64,000 nucleotides of DNA from Streptomyces platensis (lineage in GTDB: Bacteria > Actinomycetota > Actinomycetes > Streptomycetales > Streptomycetaceae). Shown piece by piece: positions 48,873 to 57,750 of this stretch (its first letter is position 1; the number at the start of each line of letters is the position of its first letter). The notes below the pieces were generated by a model. It searched no databases. It was not told the origin of the DNA and was given only the letters and a program-made list of their open reading frames with translations. The stretch is from NCBI RefSeq assembly GCF_008704855.1, contig NZ_CP023691.1, forward strand, positions 7,006,001 through 7,070,000. The letters run 5' to 3'. Made by a program: the position numbers and the translations under genes.

Positions 48873-50336
48873 GTGCGCAACCGAACCAGGAGCATGGTGG
48901 CAGGCGCTCTGGGCGCCGCCTTAGTAGCGGCCGCGGCCGGCGGCGCCATGGCAGCACCGACGGACGGCAACGGGCGGGGCCAGGACCAGCCCTCCACGAG
49001 TGCTGCCGAGCGGAGCAAGATCACCCAGGGCGACCTCGACGGCGACGGCCACGCCGACCTCGGTGTGGGAGCGCCCGAGGGCGTCGTCTCCGGGAAGTCC
49101 AAGGCGGGCTACGTGGGCGTGACCTACGGCGCCAAGGGTGGCATCGATCCCAAGCGGAACAGCACACTGACGCAGGCCAGCCCGGGGGTGCCCGGCACCC
49201 CGGAGGCCAAGGACGGTTTCGGCTCGACCGTGGTGCGCGGCGACGTGGACGGGGACGGTTACGCCGACCTGGTCGTCGCCGCGAACAACGAGGCCATCGG
49301 CAGCACCACGCAGGCCGGTTCCGTCACGATCGTCTTCGGCTCCAAGAGCGGCTTGTCCCGCGACGCCATTGCCTTCCACGCGCCGAAGGTCGCCGCCAAC
49401 GCGCACTTCGGCGACCAGATAGCCGTGGGCGACCACAACAAGGACGGCCTCAGCGACCTCGCCATCTCCGACGGCACGAAGGTGCAGCTCGTCAAGGGCG
49501 CGAAGAACCTGCGGGAGACCGCGACCCCGAAGATGACCAGCGTTACCCCGCCCGGCGGCGGCGTCAGCGTCGAGCACCTGGCCTCCGGCGACATCAACGG
49601 GGACGGCTACACCGATCTCGTCACCGTCGCCTCCGAGGACTCGCCCTCCGATGAGGGCACGCTCGGCGTGCTGCCCGGCTCGTCCGGGGGTCTGAAGAGC
49701 ACGCCGCTGGGCAAGGACATCCCGCTGCCGTTCGCGCAGTACCGCCCCGTCGTCGGCGACATCAACGGCGACGGGAAGGAGGACGTCGTCACGGACACCG
49801 GCTTCTCGGACGGTCCGCAGGAGCAGAAGCTGCGTACCTACCCCGGCACCGCTGGCGGGCTCGACTCCGCCAAGCCGGTGGACTGGAAGGGCAAAGCGCA
49901 GGAGGGTGAGGCCATCCGGCTCGCCGACTTCGACGGCGACGGCCACGACGACCTGGTGGTCAGCAACACCGGCGCCGAGGCGCCCGGGGGCTATAACAAC
50001 GCCGGTGCCATCAACGTGCTCAAGGGCACCGCGAACTGGCTGACCGACGAGGGGGCGCAGACCTTCTCGCTCGACACCGAGGGCGTCCCTGGCTCCATGG
50101 AGGGCAACGACAAGTTCGGTACGTCCGTCTCGCCGGCCGACTACAACGGTGACGGCAAGGCGGACCTGGCCGTCGGCATCCCGAACCGCACCGAGGGTGT
50201 CGGCGCGGCGGCCCTGCTGTACGCGGGTACCGACGGACTGAGCGCCAAGGACTCGGCACTCATCGACCCGAGTGACCTGGGTTCCCCGGCGACGAAGGGC
50301 CGCTTCGGCACGGAGCTGACGAACCCGGCGAAGTAG
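48873..50336 (+). CDS. Secreted FG-GAP/integrin-alpha-like repeat protein
   Basis: 487 residues from GTG with GGAGG five bases upstream. Signal peptide about 1-32 (MVAGALGAALVAAAAGGAMA). The mature protein has seven calcium-loop repeats: DLDGDGHADL, DVDGDGYADL, DHNKDGLSDL, DINGDGYTDL, DINGDGKEDV, DFDGDGHDDL and DYNGDGKADL. They predict a seven-bladed beta-propeller like integrin alpha subunits, with Ca2+ bound at each blade edge. It is an extracellular protein, possibly adhesive or carbohydrate-binding; the ligand is unknown. It is flanked by IS5-type left-end relics. Confidence 0.9.
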   Translation: MRNRTRSMVAGALGAALVAAAAGGAMAAPTDGNGRGQDQPSTSAAERSKITQGDLDGDGHADLGVGAPEGVVSGKSKAGYVGVTYGAKGGIDPKRNSTLTQASPGVPGTPEAKDGFGSTVVRGDVDGDGYADLVVAANNEAIGSTTQAGSVTIVFGSKSGLSRDAIAFHAPKVAANAHFGDQIAVGDHNKDGLSDLAISDGTKVQLVKGAKNLRETATPKMTSVTPPGGGVSVEHLASGDINGDGYTDLVTVASEDSPSDEGTLGVLPGSSGGLKSTPLGKDIPLPFAQYRPVVGDINGDGKEDVVTDTGFSDGPQEQKLRTYPGTAGGLDSAKPVDWKGKAQEGEAIRLADFDGDGHDDLVVSNTGAEAPGGYNNAGAINVLKGTANWLTDEGAQTFSLDTEGVPGSMEGNDKFGTSVSPADYNGDGKADLAVGIPNRTEGVGAAALLYAGTDGLSAKDSALIDPSDLGSPATKGRFGTELTNPAK

Positions 50337-50348
50337 GCCCGCACGCTG

Positions 50349-50471
50349 GGGCCTGTTCGGCAGATCACGTGCCTGTCGGCCGGTGGGCTCGTCGTCGCCG
50401 ACATGGGGCAGGGTGATCTGACAGATGCCGAGTGGGAACGGCTGCGGCCGTTCCTGCCGGTCGGTAACCGA
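50349..50471 (+). pseudogene. IS5-family left end and transposase N-terminal relic (copy B)
   Basis: Begins with a left-end-like CCTGTTCGGCAGATCACGTG and continues to a start-like ATG and GDLTDAEWERLRPFLPVGNR. It breaks off at about 50471, exactly where the minus-strand lysozyme-like frame begins. The element inserted into that gene and then lost its body. Confidence 0.65.
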
Positions 50472-50734
50472 TCCATAATTTGGGCGGCTGTGAAATTCGT
50501 GGTTACTCCGGCTAAGTTCTTCGCTCGCATCGGGGTGGACGGCGAGCTGCCCTCGATGCGATTCGGCAGGATGGCCGACTCTGCCCACAAGTTCCCGACG
50601 ATCCCGGCGGCGCCTGCGGGCGGAAAACCGTACCGGTCGACGAGTTGCCTCATGCAGGAACGCATGCGGTCGTCGGTTCCGACCTTTGTTACGGACCAGG
50701 ACTTGACCAGAACGCTTGCAGTGGGTGCCGAACA
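50470..50734 (-). pseudogene. Phage tail tip lysozyme-like domain, cut by an IS relic
   Basis: Minus-strand frame reading MRQLVDRYGFPPAGAAGIVG, NLWAESAILPNRIEGSSPST, PMRAKNLAGVTTNFTAAQIM. The AAGIVGNLxxES pattern is that of the tail-lysozyme family (phage_lysozyme2). The catalytic remainder, which should follow at lower coordinates, is missing. This is a remnant of a prophage tail or tail-derived lysin gene. Confidence 0.55.
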
Positions 50735-50795
50735 CTATGGCCTGACTGGGCTCGCCGCCTTCACGCCTCCGATCCAGTGGCTGGGCACCCTGTGA

Positions 50796-50999
50796 CCAAG
50801 GGCTGTCCCGTAAGTGACCTTCCAAGGGCTCGCAACCTGATCGGGAAGGCCCCTACACGGGAGTTGTGGACACCAGCTCCCGTTGATCGGGCTGGGAGCG
50901 GACGTTGTGCCTCGCGGGATTTCCGCTGGCGGAGTGCCTGACGGTGGGCCTCGGAGTCACGGGGTTCGGTTTCGCGCCTCACCGTCCACACCAGATGCA
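50796..50999. other. No gene seen
   Basis: About 200 bases between the relic cluster and the TetR gene stop. Nothing recognised. Confidence 0.4.
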
Positions 51000-51614
51000 T
51001 CAGGTGATCAGGCCGGCGCTGATCAGCCAGATGTGTTCGCAAGTCGAAGATGCCTTTTGCAACTCCTCGCGGGACTCTTGCGAGGCGTGGTAGAAGGTCC
51101 GCTCGATCATCCAGCACAGGGCGCGTGCCATCGCCGACGCTTGCTCTGGTTCGGTGCCGGCCTGAACGCCGGCTCGTTCCAGGACGGCGGCGATGGCCGT
51201 GATGAACAAGTCTGCCGTGTGGCTCCACAGCTCGCCGATCTCCGGCACGGTCAACGACAGGTCGATCGCCGTGCGCATGACCAGGCCGTGCTCGTTCCAC
51301 AGCTCGACCGTACGCCGCATGGCTGCTGCGATGGCCCGGCGCGGCTCGTCAGTCTGCGCGGTGGCCCGGGACCGCTCCCACAGATGCTCGACAGTCCGGG
51401 CCACGAGCGCCGTGACCACTTCTTGCTTGGAGCCGAAGTAGAAATACAGGGCGCCACGTGTGATGCCAGCGCCCTGGGCGATGTCGCCGACAGTCATGGC
51501 GTCATAGCCCTGTTGTGCCAGCAGAGCCTCGCAGGTGTCCAGAATGGCCCGCTCCCGGACATCGCCCTTGCGTTCGGTGGCGCGCCGGCTCCGCGCAGAG
51601 TGGTGGCTGGGCAT
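51000..51614 (-). CDS. TetR-family regulator
   Basis: 204 residues. HTH: AILDTCEALLAQQGYDAMTV then GDIAQGAGITRGALYFYFGS. The ligand domain is typical (LVARTVEHLWERSRATAQTD, LWNEHGLVMRTAIDLSLTVP). The start overlaps the SDR stop by one base (TGATG), so both are on one mRNA and coupled. A 19-bp palindrome upstream of the SDR gene is the likely autoregulatory site. It probably responds to the SDR's substrate or a related toxic compound. Confidence 0.87.
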   Translation of the reverse strand: MPSHHSARSRRATERKGDVRERAILDTCEALLAQQGYDAMTVGDIAQGAGITRGALYFYFGSKQEVVTALVARTVEHLWERSRATAQTDEPRRAIAAAMRRTVELWNEHGLVMRTAIDLSLTVPEIGELWSHTADLFITAIAAVLERAGVQAGTEPEQASAMARALCWMIERTFYHASQESREELQKASSTCEHIWLISAGLIT

Positions 51615-52462
51615 CAGAGCTGAGCACCCTCGGCAAAGTCGGTCGTACGGGAGAGGGGCTCCCATGCGCGGATGTCCTCGTCCACAGCGGTGCGCGCGGC
51701 AGTGACCAGTCGCAGCGCATCCGAGCCAAGGACAAGGTGGGCCGGCGGCTGTTCGACCGACGCGATGTGCACGACGGCGTCCCCAGCCTTGGCCGGATTA
51801 CCCAGCTGATTCCCGCTGGCCTTCTGCCGCGCTTCACGGATAGGGGCGAACAGCTCCTCGTAGTCATCGATGGACTGGGCGGCGCGCGTCATGGACCGTC
51901 CGGCCCAGTCGGTGCGGAAGGACCCGGGCTCGATCGCCGTCACGTGGATCCCGAACTGTGCGACCTCCTTGCCCAGTGCTTCCAGGATGCCTTCCAGGGC
52001 GAACTTGCTGCCGCAGTAGGCGGACATGCCGGGCACGGCCATGAGCCCGCCCATGGAAGTGACGGCCATCAGGTGTCCGCGGCGGCGCCGGCGCATGTGG
52101 GGCAGGGCTGCCTGCAGGGTGGCCACTGCCCCGAATACGTTGACCTCGAACTGTCGCCGCACCTCGGCCAGCGGGGTTTCCTCGAAGGTGCCCTCCAGGC
52201 CGTAGCCCGCGTTGGCGACGACGACATCCAAAGGACCGACGCTCTCCTCTACCTCCGCGACCACACTCGACACGGCGTCGCCGTCAGTCACATCCAGGAT
52301 GCGGCCGTGAGCGTACCCGGGCTTCAGCCCTTCGAAGGCCCGCAGGTCCTCCTCGGAACGGACCGTTCCCACGACAGTGTGCCCGGCGGCCATGGCGGCC
52401 TGGGCGAAGGCACGGCCGAGGCCCGTGCTGACGCCGGTGATGAGCCACTTCTGCTGCTGCAC
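51614..52462 (-). CDS. Classical SDR oxidoreductase
   Basis: 282 residues from GTG with GGAGGAG upstream (an earlier in-frame ATG lacks a site). Cofactor motif ITGVSTGLGRAFA (TGxxxGxG), VVANAGYG (NxxG), catalytic Ser in VTSMGGLMAVPG and YCGSKFALEG (YxxxK). The motif pattern after the second strand (VRSEEDL) suggests NADP preference. Oxidises or reduces a small alcohol or ketone; the substrate is unknown. First gene of an operon with its TetR regulator. Confidence 0.9.
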   Translation of the reverse strand: MQQQKWLITGVSTGLGRAFAQAAMAAGHTVVGTVRSEEDLRAFEGLKPGYAHGRILDVTDGDAVSSVVAEVEESVGPLDVVVANAGYGLEGTFEETPLAEVRRQFEVNVFGAVATLQAALPHMRRRRRGHLMAVTSMGGLMAVPGMSAYCGSKFALEGILEALGKEVAQFGIHVTAIEPGSFRTDWAGRSMTRAAQSIDDYEELFAPIREARQKASGNQLGNPAKAGDAVVHIASVEQPPAHLVLGSDALRLVTAARTAVDEDIRAWEPLSRTTDFAEGAQL

Positions 52463-52534
52463 TGCTCCTCCAGAAAAGGTCTCGCCAGGAGCTGGACTGC
52501 CCCTCACCCAGAAAGTCTACACGGCGTCGAGTTT

Positions 52535-52553
52535 AATCAACGTGATGTTGATT
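52535..52553. promoter_or_regulatory. Operator palindrome upstream of the SDR-TetR operon
   Basis: AATCAAC-GTGAT-GTTGATT, a perfect 7-bp inverted repeat with a 5-base spacer, about 73 bases before the SDR start. It has the form of a TetR-family site in an AT-rich patch. Confidence 0.75.
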
Positions 52554-52637
52554 CTTCCGCCCCCAACGGCATCATGCTCAGCCGAGGTCAATCCGGCCCC
52601 TCACCGACCCGCTCGCTTCGGCTGAAACGATCACGGT

Positions 52638-53290
52638 GTGGCTGGAGTGATCACGGCGTCAGTGCCGTCCTGGACAGGTCCCTTTACGGGGCTGAGCCCG
52701 CGCTGCTTCGGCAAGTTGGTAGCCGCAGTGCGACGTGAGCAAGCCGCAGATCGACCGCGCGGCCGGCCATGGAGTCTTTCGCTGGAGGATCGCGTCCTGC
52801 TGGTCACGGCGTACTGGCGCACAAACTTGACGATGCGCCAGCTGGCGCCGCTGTTCGGGATCTCCAAGTCGGCCGCAGACCGCATCATTGACCACCTCGG
52901 TCCGCTGTTGGCACTCCGGCAGCGGAGCCGGTTCCGCAGGGACACCGTCCTCATCGTCGACGGCACCCTGGTGCCCACCCGCGACCACTCGGTGGCCGAG
53001 CAGTCGAAGAACTATCGATACTCCACGGCCCATCAGGTTGTGATCGATGCCGATACCCGACGGGTCGTAGTCGTCGGTCGGCCCGTCCCGGGTGACCGGC
53101 ATGACTCCCGAGGCTGGAAGGAGTCCGGCGCCAAAGCCGCCGTCGGGAACACGACGACGATTGCCGACGGCGGCTATCAGGGCACGCGTTGAGCACGTCT
53201 TCGCACGCAGGAAGAGCTGGAAGATCCTTCGCGACTGCCGCCTCAAAGGCGACGGCGTCCATCACGCCATGCTTTCGGCCGCTCACCGCA
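52638..53290 (+). pseudogene. IS5-family (DDE_Tnp_4 type) transposase with internal deletion
   Basis: The first 180 codons are intact: RPRGRPWSLSLEDRVLLVTA, LTMRQLAPLFGISKSAADRI (HTH), VLIVDGTLVPTRDHSVAEQS (first DDE Asp), RRVVVVGRPVPGDRHDSRGW (second Asp), TTTIADGGYQGTR. The frame then stops. Within about 10 bases another frame supplies the C-terminus (RVEHVFARRKSWKILRDCRL, KGDGVHHAM). The stretch between the second Asp region and the C-terminal helix is missing, so it is a deletion derivative and inactive. A second copy's fragment follows. Confidence 0.82.
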
Positions 53291-53309
53291 TCACGGCCAC
53301 CTCGGACCG

Positions 53310-53420
53310 GCGCTCGTGCTCCAGCCCCGTCAGCGGTTTCGTAAGGACGCTGTGCTGATCGTCGATGGCACCCTGGTCCCCGCGCGGGATCATGCGGTTG
53401 CCGATCAGGTGCGCAACGCG
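53310..53420 (+). pseudogene. Fragment of a second transposase copy
   Basis: Reads LQPRQRFRKDAVLIVDGTLV, PARDHAVADQV, matching the same region of the preceding transposase (VLIVDGTLVPTRDHSVAEQS) with about two-thirds identity. It is a piece of a related but different IS. The frame ends soon after. Confidence 0.72.
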
Positions 53421-54136
53421 TCGCGGTGTTGCACTCTCAGGCGGGCACGCTTGTGGACACAGCTCCTGGTGCCTTCGAGCGTCGCGGGCAGCCGGTCTTA
53501 TGCCTCGCGCTGGACGACGTCGGCGAGCGCCCGGGGCCGCTGTCCGTGGGCACCTGGTCGGCGCGGCGTCGTACGTCGGCGGCGACCGCGCGGGTGTGAC
53601 CGGTCAGGTGGAGGGCGATCTGCTCGCCGTTGCGTTCGGCGAGCGTGTCCGAGCCGGCCCCGGGCGAGGACGGCAGGAGCGCGGGCCGGGTTGTAGGTCG
53701 TAGCTGGCGACGCCCGGGACTGGTCCCGGCCGGAAAGAGAACACGACGGCAGCACACTCCTGCGGCACAAAACTGCCTTTCCGAGAGTTGCCGAAACGTC
53801 ACTCCTGAAGGCACCCCTGGATAACTGGCCTCAAACGCTTTCCACTTGAAATAACTAGATGGAGATAAATATAGAAGGATGGGCAATCGGGGCGGCGCGT
53901 CACGCATATCTTGTGTACCGCGAGTTCCTGGACAGGACACCCGCGGCTCCGCGGCAACCGCCGCTTCGACAGTTCAACGACAGGCGACCGACCAATTCAG
54001 CAACCGCCCGTTGACCGTCGTATAGGCGGCTGACTCGCGCAACCACCTGCCCCCTTAGATCCGAGCGATTCCCGAGACTCTTGGCGCCTGACGGCGATTC
54101 CCACTTGCAGCAGTTTCGCTCAGAATCGGACATCGA
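53421..54136. other. Gene-poor region with a broken minus-strand fragment and AT-rich patch
   Basis: At 53498-53690 the minus strand shows codon-biased DTLAERNGEQIALHLTGHTR, AVAADVRRRADQVPTDS and, one base shifted, PRALADVVQREA before a stop: a frameshifted C-terminal end of an unidentified gene. At 53830-53900 the DNA is strikingly AT-rich for this window, with no ORF. The right end carries the decarboxylase promoter. Confidence 0.45.
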
Positions 54137-55780
54137 ATGATTACCGAACACTTCGATACGCATCTCACGGCACGACCGGTCAACGACGACTACCGGCTGG
54201 GTACCGAGGCCTACACCGATGAGCAGCGGACCGCGGTCCTTGCCAAGTTGGAGGGGTACCTGGGAGGGCAGCGGGAGCGCCTTCTGGGTTACCAGGTGAA
54301 CCTGTCGCTCGACGGCCACGCCGCGCTGGGTCGTTTCCTGGGCTACCACATCAACAACATCGGGGACCCGTTCGTCGACAGCAACTACAGCCTGCACTCG
54401 CGGTGGCTGGAGCGGGCGGTCCTGGAGCACTACGCCCGCCTGTGGCACGCCCCGCTGCCCGAGGACCCGGCCAGCCCTGGGAATGAGGACGGATGGGGAT
54501 ACGTGCTGTCCATGGGCAGCACCGAGGGCAACCTGTACGCCATGTGGAACGCCCGTGACTACCTGGACGGCAACGCCCTGGTGCGTGACGAGGTCTCCGG
54601 CGATGCCAGCTGCCGCACCAGCTACCTGCGGGCCAAACACCCCGACGACAACCCCAACGCCTACATGCCGGTAGCGTTCTTCTCGCAGGAGACCCACTAC
54701 TCGCACATCAAGGCGATGCGGGTGCTGGACATCCCGACCTTCTACGACCTGGGCGGCAGCCTCTACCCGGGCGAGTGCCCCATCGACGTGGCCGGCACCG
54801 GCATGCAGACGTACAACGGGTGGCCGCTCGGCGGAGTCCCGACCACCGGCGGCGACGAGGGTCCGGGCACGGTAGATGTCGACGCCTTGGTGGCCCTCGT
54901 GGACTTCTTCGCCGCCAAGGGCCACCCCGTCCTGGTCAACTTCAACATCGGCAGCGTCTTCAAGGGCGCCTACGACGACGTTCAGGGCGCCTGCGAGCGC
55001 CTGCGACCCGTCTTCGAGCGGCACGGCCTCGTCGACCGCGCCGTGCGCTTCGACCCCGACGACCCCACCCGGGTCAGCATCCGCAACGGGTACTGGATCC
55101 ACGTCGACGGAGCCCTCGGCGGCGCCTACGCCCCCTACCTGGAGAAGGCCCGCGACAGCGGACTCATCGAGACCGCGCCGCCGGTCTTCGACTTCCGGAT
55201 CCCCGAGGTGTCCTCGATCGTCACCAGCGGACACAAGTACCCCGGCGCGCCCGTCCCCACCGGGATCTACATGTCCCGCGCGGGATCCAAGCTGCGCCCG
55301 CCGTCCGACCCGGCGGTCGTCTCCTCTCCCGACAGCACCTTCGCCGGCTCCCGCAGCGGCTTCGCCTCCCTGGCCATGTGGAACCACCTCGCCCAATTCA
55401 GCGAGGAGCAGCAGGTGCGACAGGCCGCCGAGGTCCTGCGGATCGCCGAGTACACGGCCGAACGCCTGCGCCGGCTGAGCGAGCAGTTGCGGGAACGCGG
55501 TGAGCCCTGGGCCGAGGACGGTATCGAGGTCGGTCACGGCGATCACGCGCTCAGCGTCTGGTTCCAGCAGCCGCGGGCTGAGATCACGCAGAAGTACTCA
55601 CTGGCCTGCGTGCCACTCAATCTCGGTGGACTCCGCCACGACTACAGCCACGTCTACGTCATGCCGCACGTCACCCAGGAGTTGATTGACGAACTCCTCG
55701 AGGACCTCGCCAAGCCCGGAGCATTCGACCGTTCCGCGGACAAGGACGCGCAGCGGCCCCCACTTCCCCACCAGCGCTGA
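54137..55780 (+). CDS. PLP-dependent group II amino-acid decarboxylase (histidine-decarboxylase-like)
   Basis: 547 residues. The fold-type I signature is visible: GYVLSMGSTEGNLYAMWNAR, ETHYSHIKAMRVLDIP (His stacking on the PLP ring), IHVDGALGGAYAPYL (Asp pairing with pyridine N) and the Schiff-base Lys367 in VTSGHKYPGAPVPTG. The N-terminal NLSLDGHAALGRFLGYHINN, then NIGDPFVDSNYSLHSRWLE, resembles PLP-type histidine decarboxylases. Which amino acid is used is not certain; aspartate, glutamate and aromatic options are less similar in this motif set. It stands alone with a hairpin after it and may serve amine synthesis or acid resistance. Confidence 0.85.
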   Translation: MITEHFDTHLTARPVNDDYRLGTEAYTDEQRTAVLAKLEGYLGGQRERLLGYQVNLSLDGHAALGRFLGYHINNIGDPFVDSNYSLHSRWLERAVLEHYARLWHAPLPEDPASPGNEDGWGYVLSMGSTEGNLYAMWNARDYLDGNALVRDEVSGDASCRTSYLRAKHPDDNPNAYMPVAFFSQETHYSHIKAMRVLDIPTFYDLGGSLYPGECPIDVAGTGMQTYNGWPLGGVPTTGGDEGPGTVDVDALVALVDFFAAKGHPVLVNFNIGSVFKGAYDDVQGACERLRPVFERHGLVDRAVRFDPDDPTRVSIRNGYWIHVDGALGGAYAPYLEKARDSGLIETAPPVFDFRIPEVSSIVTSGHKYPGAPVPTGIYMSRAGSKLRPPSDPAVVSSPDSTFAGSRSGFASLAMWNHLAQFSEEQQVRQAAEVLRIAEYTAERLRRLSEQLRERGEPWAEDGIEVGHGDHALSVWFQQPRAEITQKYSLACVPLNLGGLRHDYSHVYVMPHVTQELIDELLEDLAKPGAFDRSADKDAQRPPLPHQR

Positions 55781-55830
55781 CCCGCAGGCGGGCAGCCGGA
55801 CCGCAATCGCCCGCCCGCCTCCTGGCGATG

Positions 55831-55860
55831 TTGCCCCGTATATCCCCGCGTACGGGGCAA
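55831..55860 (+). terminator. Hairpin after the decarboxylase
   Basis: TTGCCCCGTA, 10-base loop, TACGGGGCAA: a perfect 10-bp stem 51 bases past the stop codon. It is the likely terminator. Confidence 0.75.
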
Positions 55861-56115
55861 CTGGCCGAGGGCGCAACCCTGGGCCCGTCACCGCCCCTGG
55901 CTGCCGGCAACCTCCGCTTCGACCGGAAGTTCGAAGACCACCGCCGCCGCCGTCCGTCCCGTCTGCGAAGAGATCAATCCCTCGCCGGAGGCCTGAGCTG
56001 CGTAATCCCCCTGCCCCACCAGCCGGCCAGAGGAGCCGCGCGGTCCAACACCCCACCAGCATCCGGATGTTCGACGACCGTCACCCTGACGAGCCGAAGT
56101 CAGTAATCAATCCAC
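55861..56115. other. No gene seen between decarboxylase and IS relic
   Basis: About 255 bases after the terminator. No supported ORF; the right end grades into a transposase C-terminal fragment. Confidence 0.4.
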
Positions 56116-56256
56116 GCGAAGATTCGGGCCCTCGTTGAGCAAGCCGTAGCCACTCTCAAGTCCTGGCGGCTCCTTCGCAAGCTACGTTGCTCGACCACCC
56201 GGATCACGAGCCTCGTCCAGGCCGTCCTCTGCCTGCATCTCGCCACATCAGCCTGA
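56116..56256 (+). pseudogene. C-terminal end of an IS5-type transposase
   Basis: Reads KIRALVEQAVATLKSWRLLR, KLRCSTTRITSLVQAVLCLH, ending in a TGA at 56254. This is the typical last helix region of IS5-type transposases (VExxxxxLKxWRxLRxLRC). No other part of the element is found next to it. Confidence 0.7.
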
Positions 56257-56269
56257 GGAAGGGAAATGT

Positions 56270-56559
56270 TCAGGGTGTCGGCCTGTTCTTCGGGGGTGCC
56301 GTGTGGAGGTGAGTCCCGACCGCGACCGTGGTGCGGCCGTCCAGGGCGTGGGCGTGAAGGAGGAGGCGGCCGCGACGGATGTCGTCAAAGATCGCCTGGG
56401 CCTCGGCGAAGGTCTCCCGGAGCTGGGCGAGGGGGCCTTCACGGCCTGGAGTGTTGGAGGGCGCTTTGGTGACGGTGCTGTGGCGCGTCGGGTGATCGTG
56501 TGCGCGGGCTGTTCTGCGTGGGGGGGGGCAGCGCTCGTCGGGCCCGGTGATATCGGCAT
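56270..56559 (-). pseudogene. Small gene split at a 9-C homopolymer
   Basis: The last 60 codons (GPLAQLRETFAEAQAIFDDI, RRGRLLLHAHALDGRTTVAV) are clearly coding and end at 56270. The only ATG with upstream support (56559, MPISPGPTSAAPP) is in a different frame, and the switch falls at a run of nine C on this strand (56520-56528). A single-base change in the run would join the two. Sequencing error, phase variation or genuine loss are all possible. Family unknown. Confidence 0.45.
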
Positions 56560-56636
56560 GTGGATGATCCTGGAGCGGACGGTCAGCCTTCTGTTTGTAT
56601 TGGCCCCTGGAGCGCATTTCAGGAGGTGACGGGCGC

Positions 56637-57281
56637 ATGGTGTCCACGGAGAGCATTTTCGCGTTCGCGGCGATGTCCCTGCTGGTGATCGTGATTCCGG
56701 GGCCGAGCGTGCTCTTCGTGATCGGCAGAGCCCTTGCACATGGTCGCCGCACAGCGCTCGCAACGGTCCTGGGCAACTTGGTTGGTTCTTACGTCCTGGT
56801 GATCGCCGTGGCGTGGGGCCTCGGCGCCCTGGTGGAGAGCTCGGCGGCAGTGTTCATGGGCGTGAAGATGGCCGGAGCGGCGTATCTCGTCTACCTGGGT
56901 GTGCAGGCGTTCCGGCACCGCAAACAGATGCGCGCGGCGGCCATGGAGGCCCCAGTGGGTGAGCAGCGTGGCGACCTGCGCACGGTCCTGGACGGGCTGT
57001 TCGTCGGCATCACCAACCCGAAGGGCATCGTCTTCTTCGCGGCGGTGCTGCCCCAGTTCGTGAACCACTCAGCGGGCCACGTCCCCCTTCAGATGATGGT
57101 GCTGGGCCTGGTCCCGGTCGCGATCGGCCTGGTCACAGACACCCTGTGGGGCCTGGGAGCCTCGGCGGCCCGTTCCTGGTTCGCCCGCTCGGACCGCCGC
57201 CTGTCGATGATCGGCGGGGCCGGCGGCTTCGCGATGATCGGCCTGGGCGTAACGGTTGCCGCGACAGGCCGCGCCGACTAG
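56637..57281 (+). CDS. LysE/RhtB-family translocator
   Basis: 214 residues from ATG with AGGAGG ten bases upstream. Six membrane helices are predicted. Helix 1 carries the family signature VIVIPGPSVLFVIGRALAHG, followed by AYLVYLGVQAFRHRKQ, then GLFVGITNPKGIVFFAAVLP near the middle and a helical C-terminus (LSMIGGAGGFAMIGLGVTVA). These export amino acids or small metabolites. It lies downstream of the PLP decarboxylase, but 850 bases and relics separate them. Confidence 0.9.
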   Translation: MVSTESIFAFAAMSLLVIVIPGPSVLFVIGRALAHGRRTALATVLGNLVGSYVLVIAVAWGLGALVESSAAVFMGVKMAGAAYLVYLGVQAFRHRKQMRAAAMEAPVGEQRGDLRTVLDGLFVGITNPKGIVFFAAVLPQFVNHSAGHVPLQMMVLGLVPVAIGLVTDTLWGLGASAARSWFARSDRRLSMIGGAGGFAMIGLGVTVAATGRAD

Positions 57282-57483
57282 AGACTGTACGGCGGGTCAT
57301 GAGCGGACAGCGTTGGCCCTGGCCCGAAAGCACTCAGGGCATTGCGGACGCAGGAGGAATTGGTCGCGCCTAGATTCGCCGTGGCCCGGAGCGAGCCCGT
57401 GCCTCAACTCCGGGGCCAGGCTCCGCGATCATCAGCACTGGATCGCGGAGCGCGAGGAGCGGTTCCGGCGGTGCTGAGCAGTC

Positions 57484-57650
57484 TCAGCGGAACGCGGCGA
57501 CATTGTGGGCGGCCCAGTCGGCGAAGGGGTGCGGGGCGCGGCCGAGGACCCGCTGGACGTCCTGGCTGACGCGCAGCTCGGCCGGGTTCGGGGAACCGAG
57601 GATGTCCAGAGTGTCGTCGGCGAGTTCCGCCGGCATGCGGGAGGTCGGCG
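57484..57650 (-). pseudogene. C-terminal remnant of an NmrA-like NAD(P)-binding protein
   Basis: Reads MPAELADDTLDILGSPNPAE, LRVSQDVQRVLGRAPHPFAD, WAAHNVAAFR. This is the final helix-turn-strand of NmrA-like proteins, similar to the ending of the gene at 44911 (GRPAGTFARWAVDHAAEFS). The Rossmann part is missing. The same segment is rearranged upstream of an intact esterase gene. Confidence 0.7.
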
Positions 57651-57750
57651 AGCCGCTGACGGAGCTGTTCGACCGCATCACCCGGCGGCTGCCGCCGCCC
57701 ATACCAGTCACTGGCGCGGACGCGCTGTCAATAACGATGACGCGCGACAG

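Noticed and set aside
53900..55546. 548-codon minus-strand frame opposite the decarboxylase
   Set aside because: Antisense shadow; the plus-strand product has a full catalytic signature.
56637..57281. Pairing of the PLP decarboxylase with the LysE exporter as an amine production/export module
   Set aside because: About 850 bases, a terminator and two relics separate them, so there is no operon evidence.
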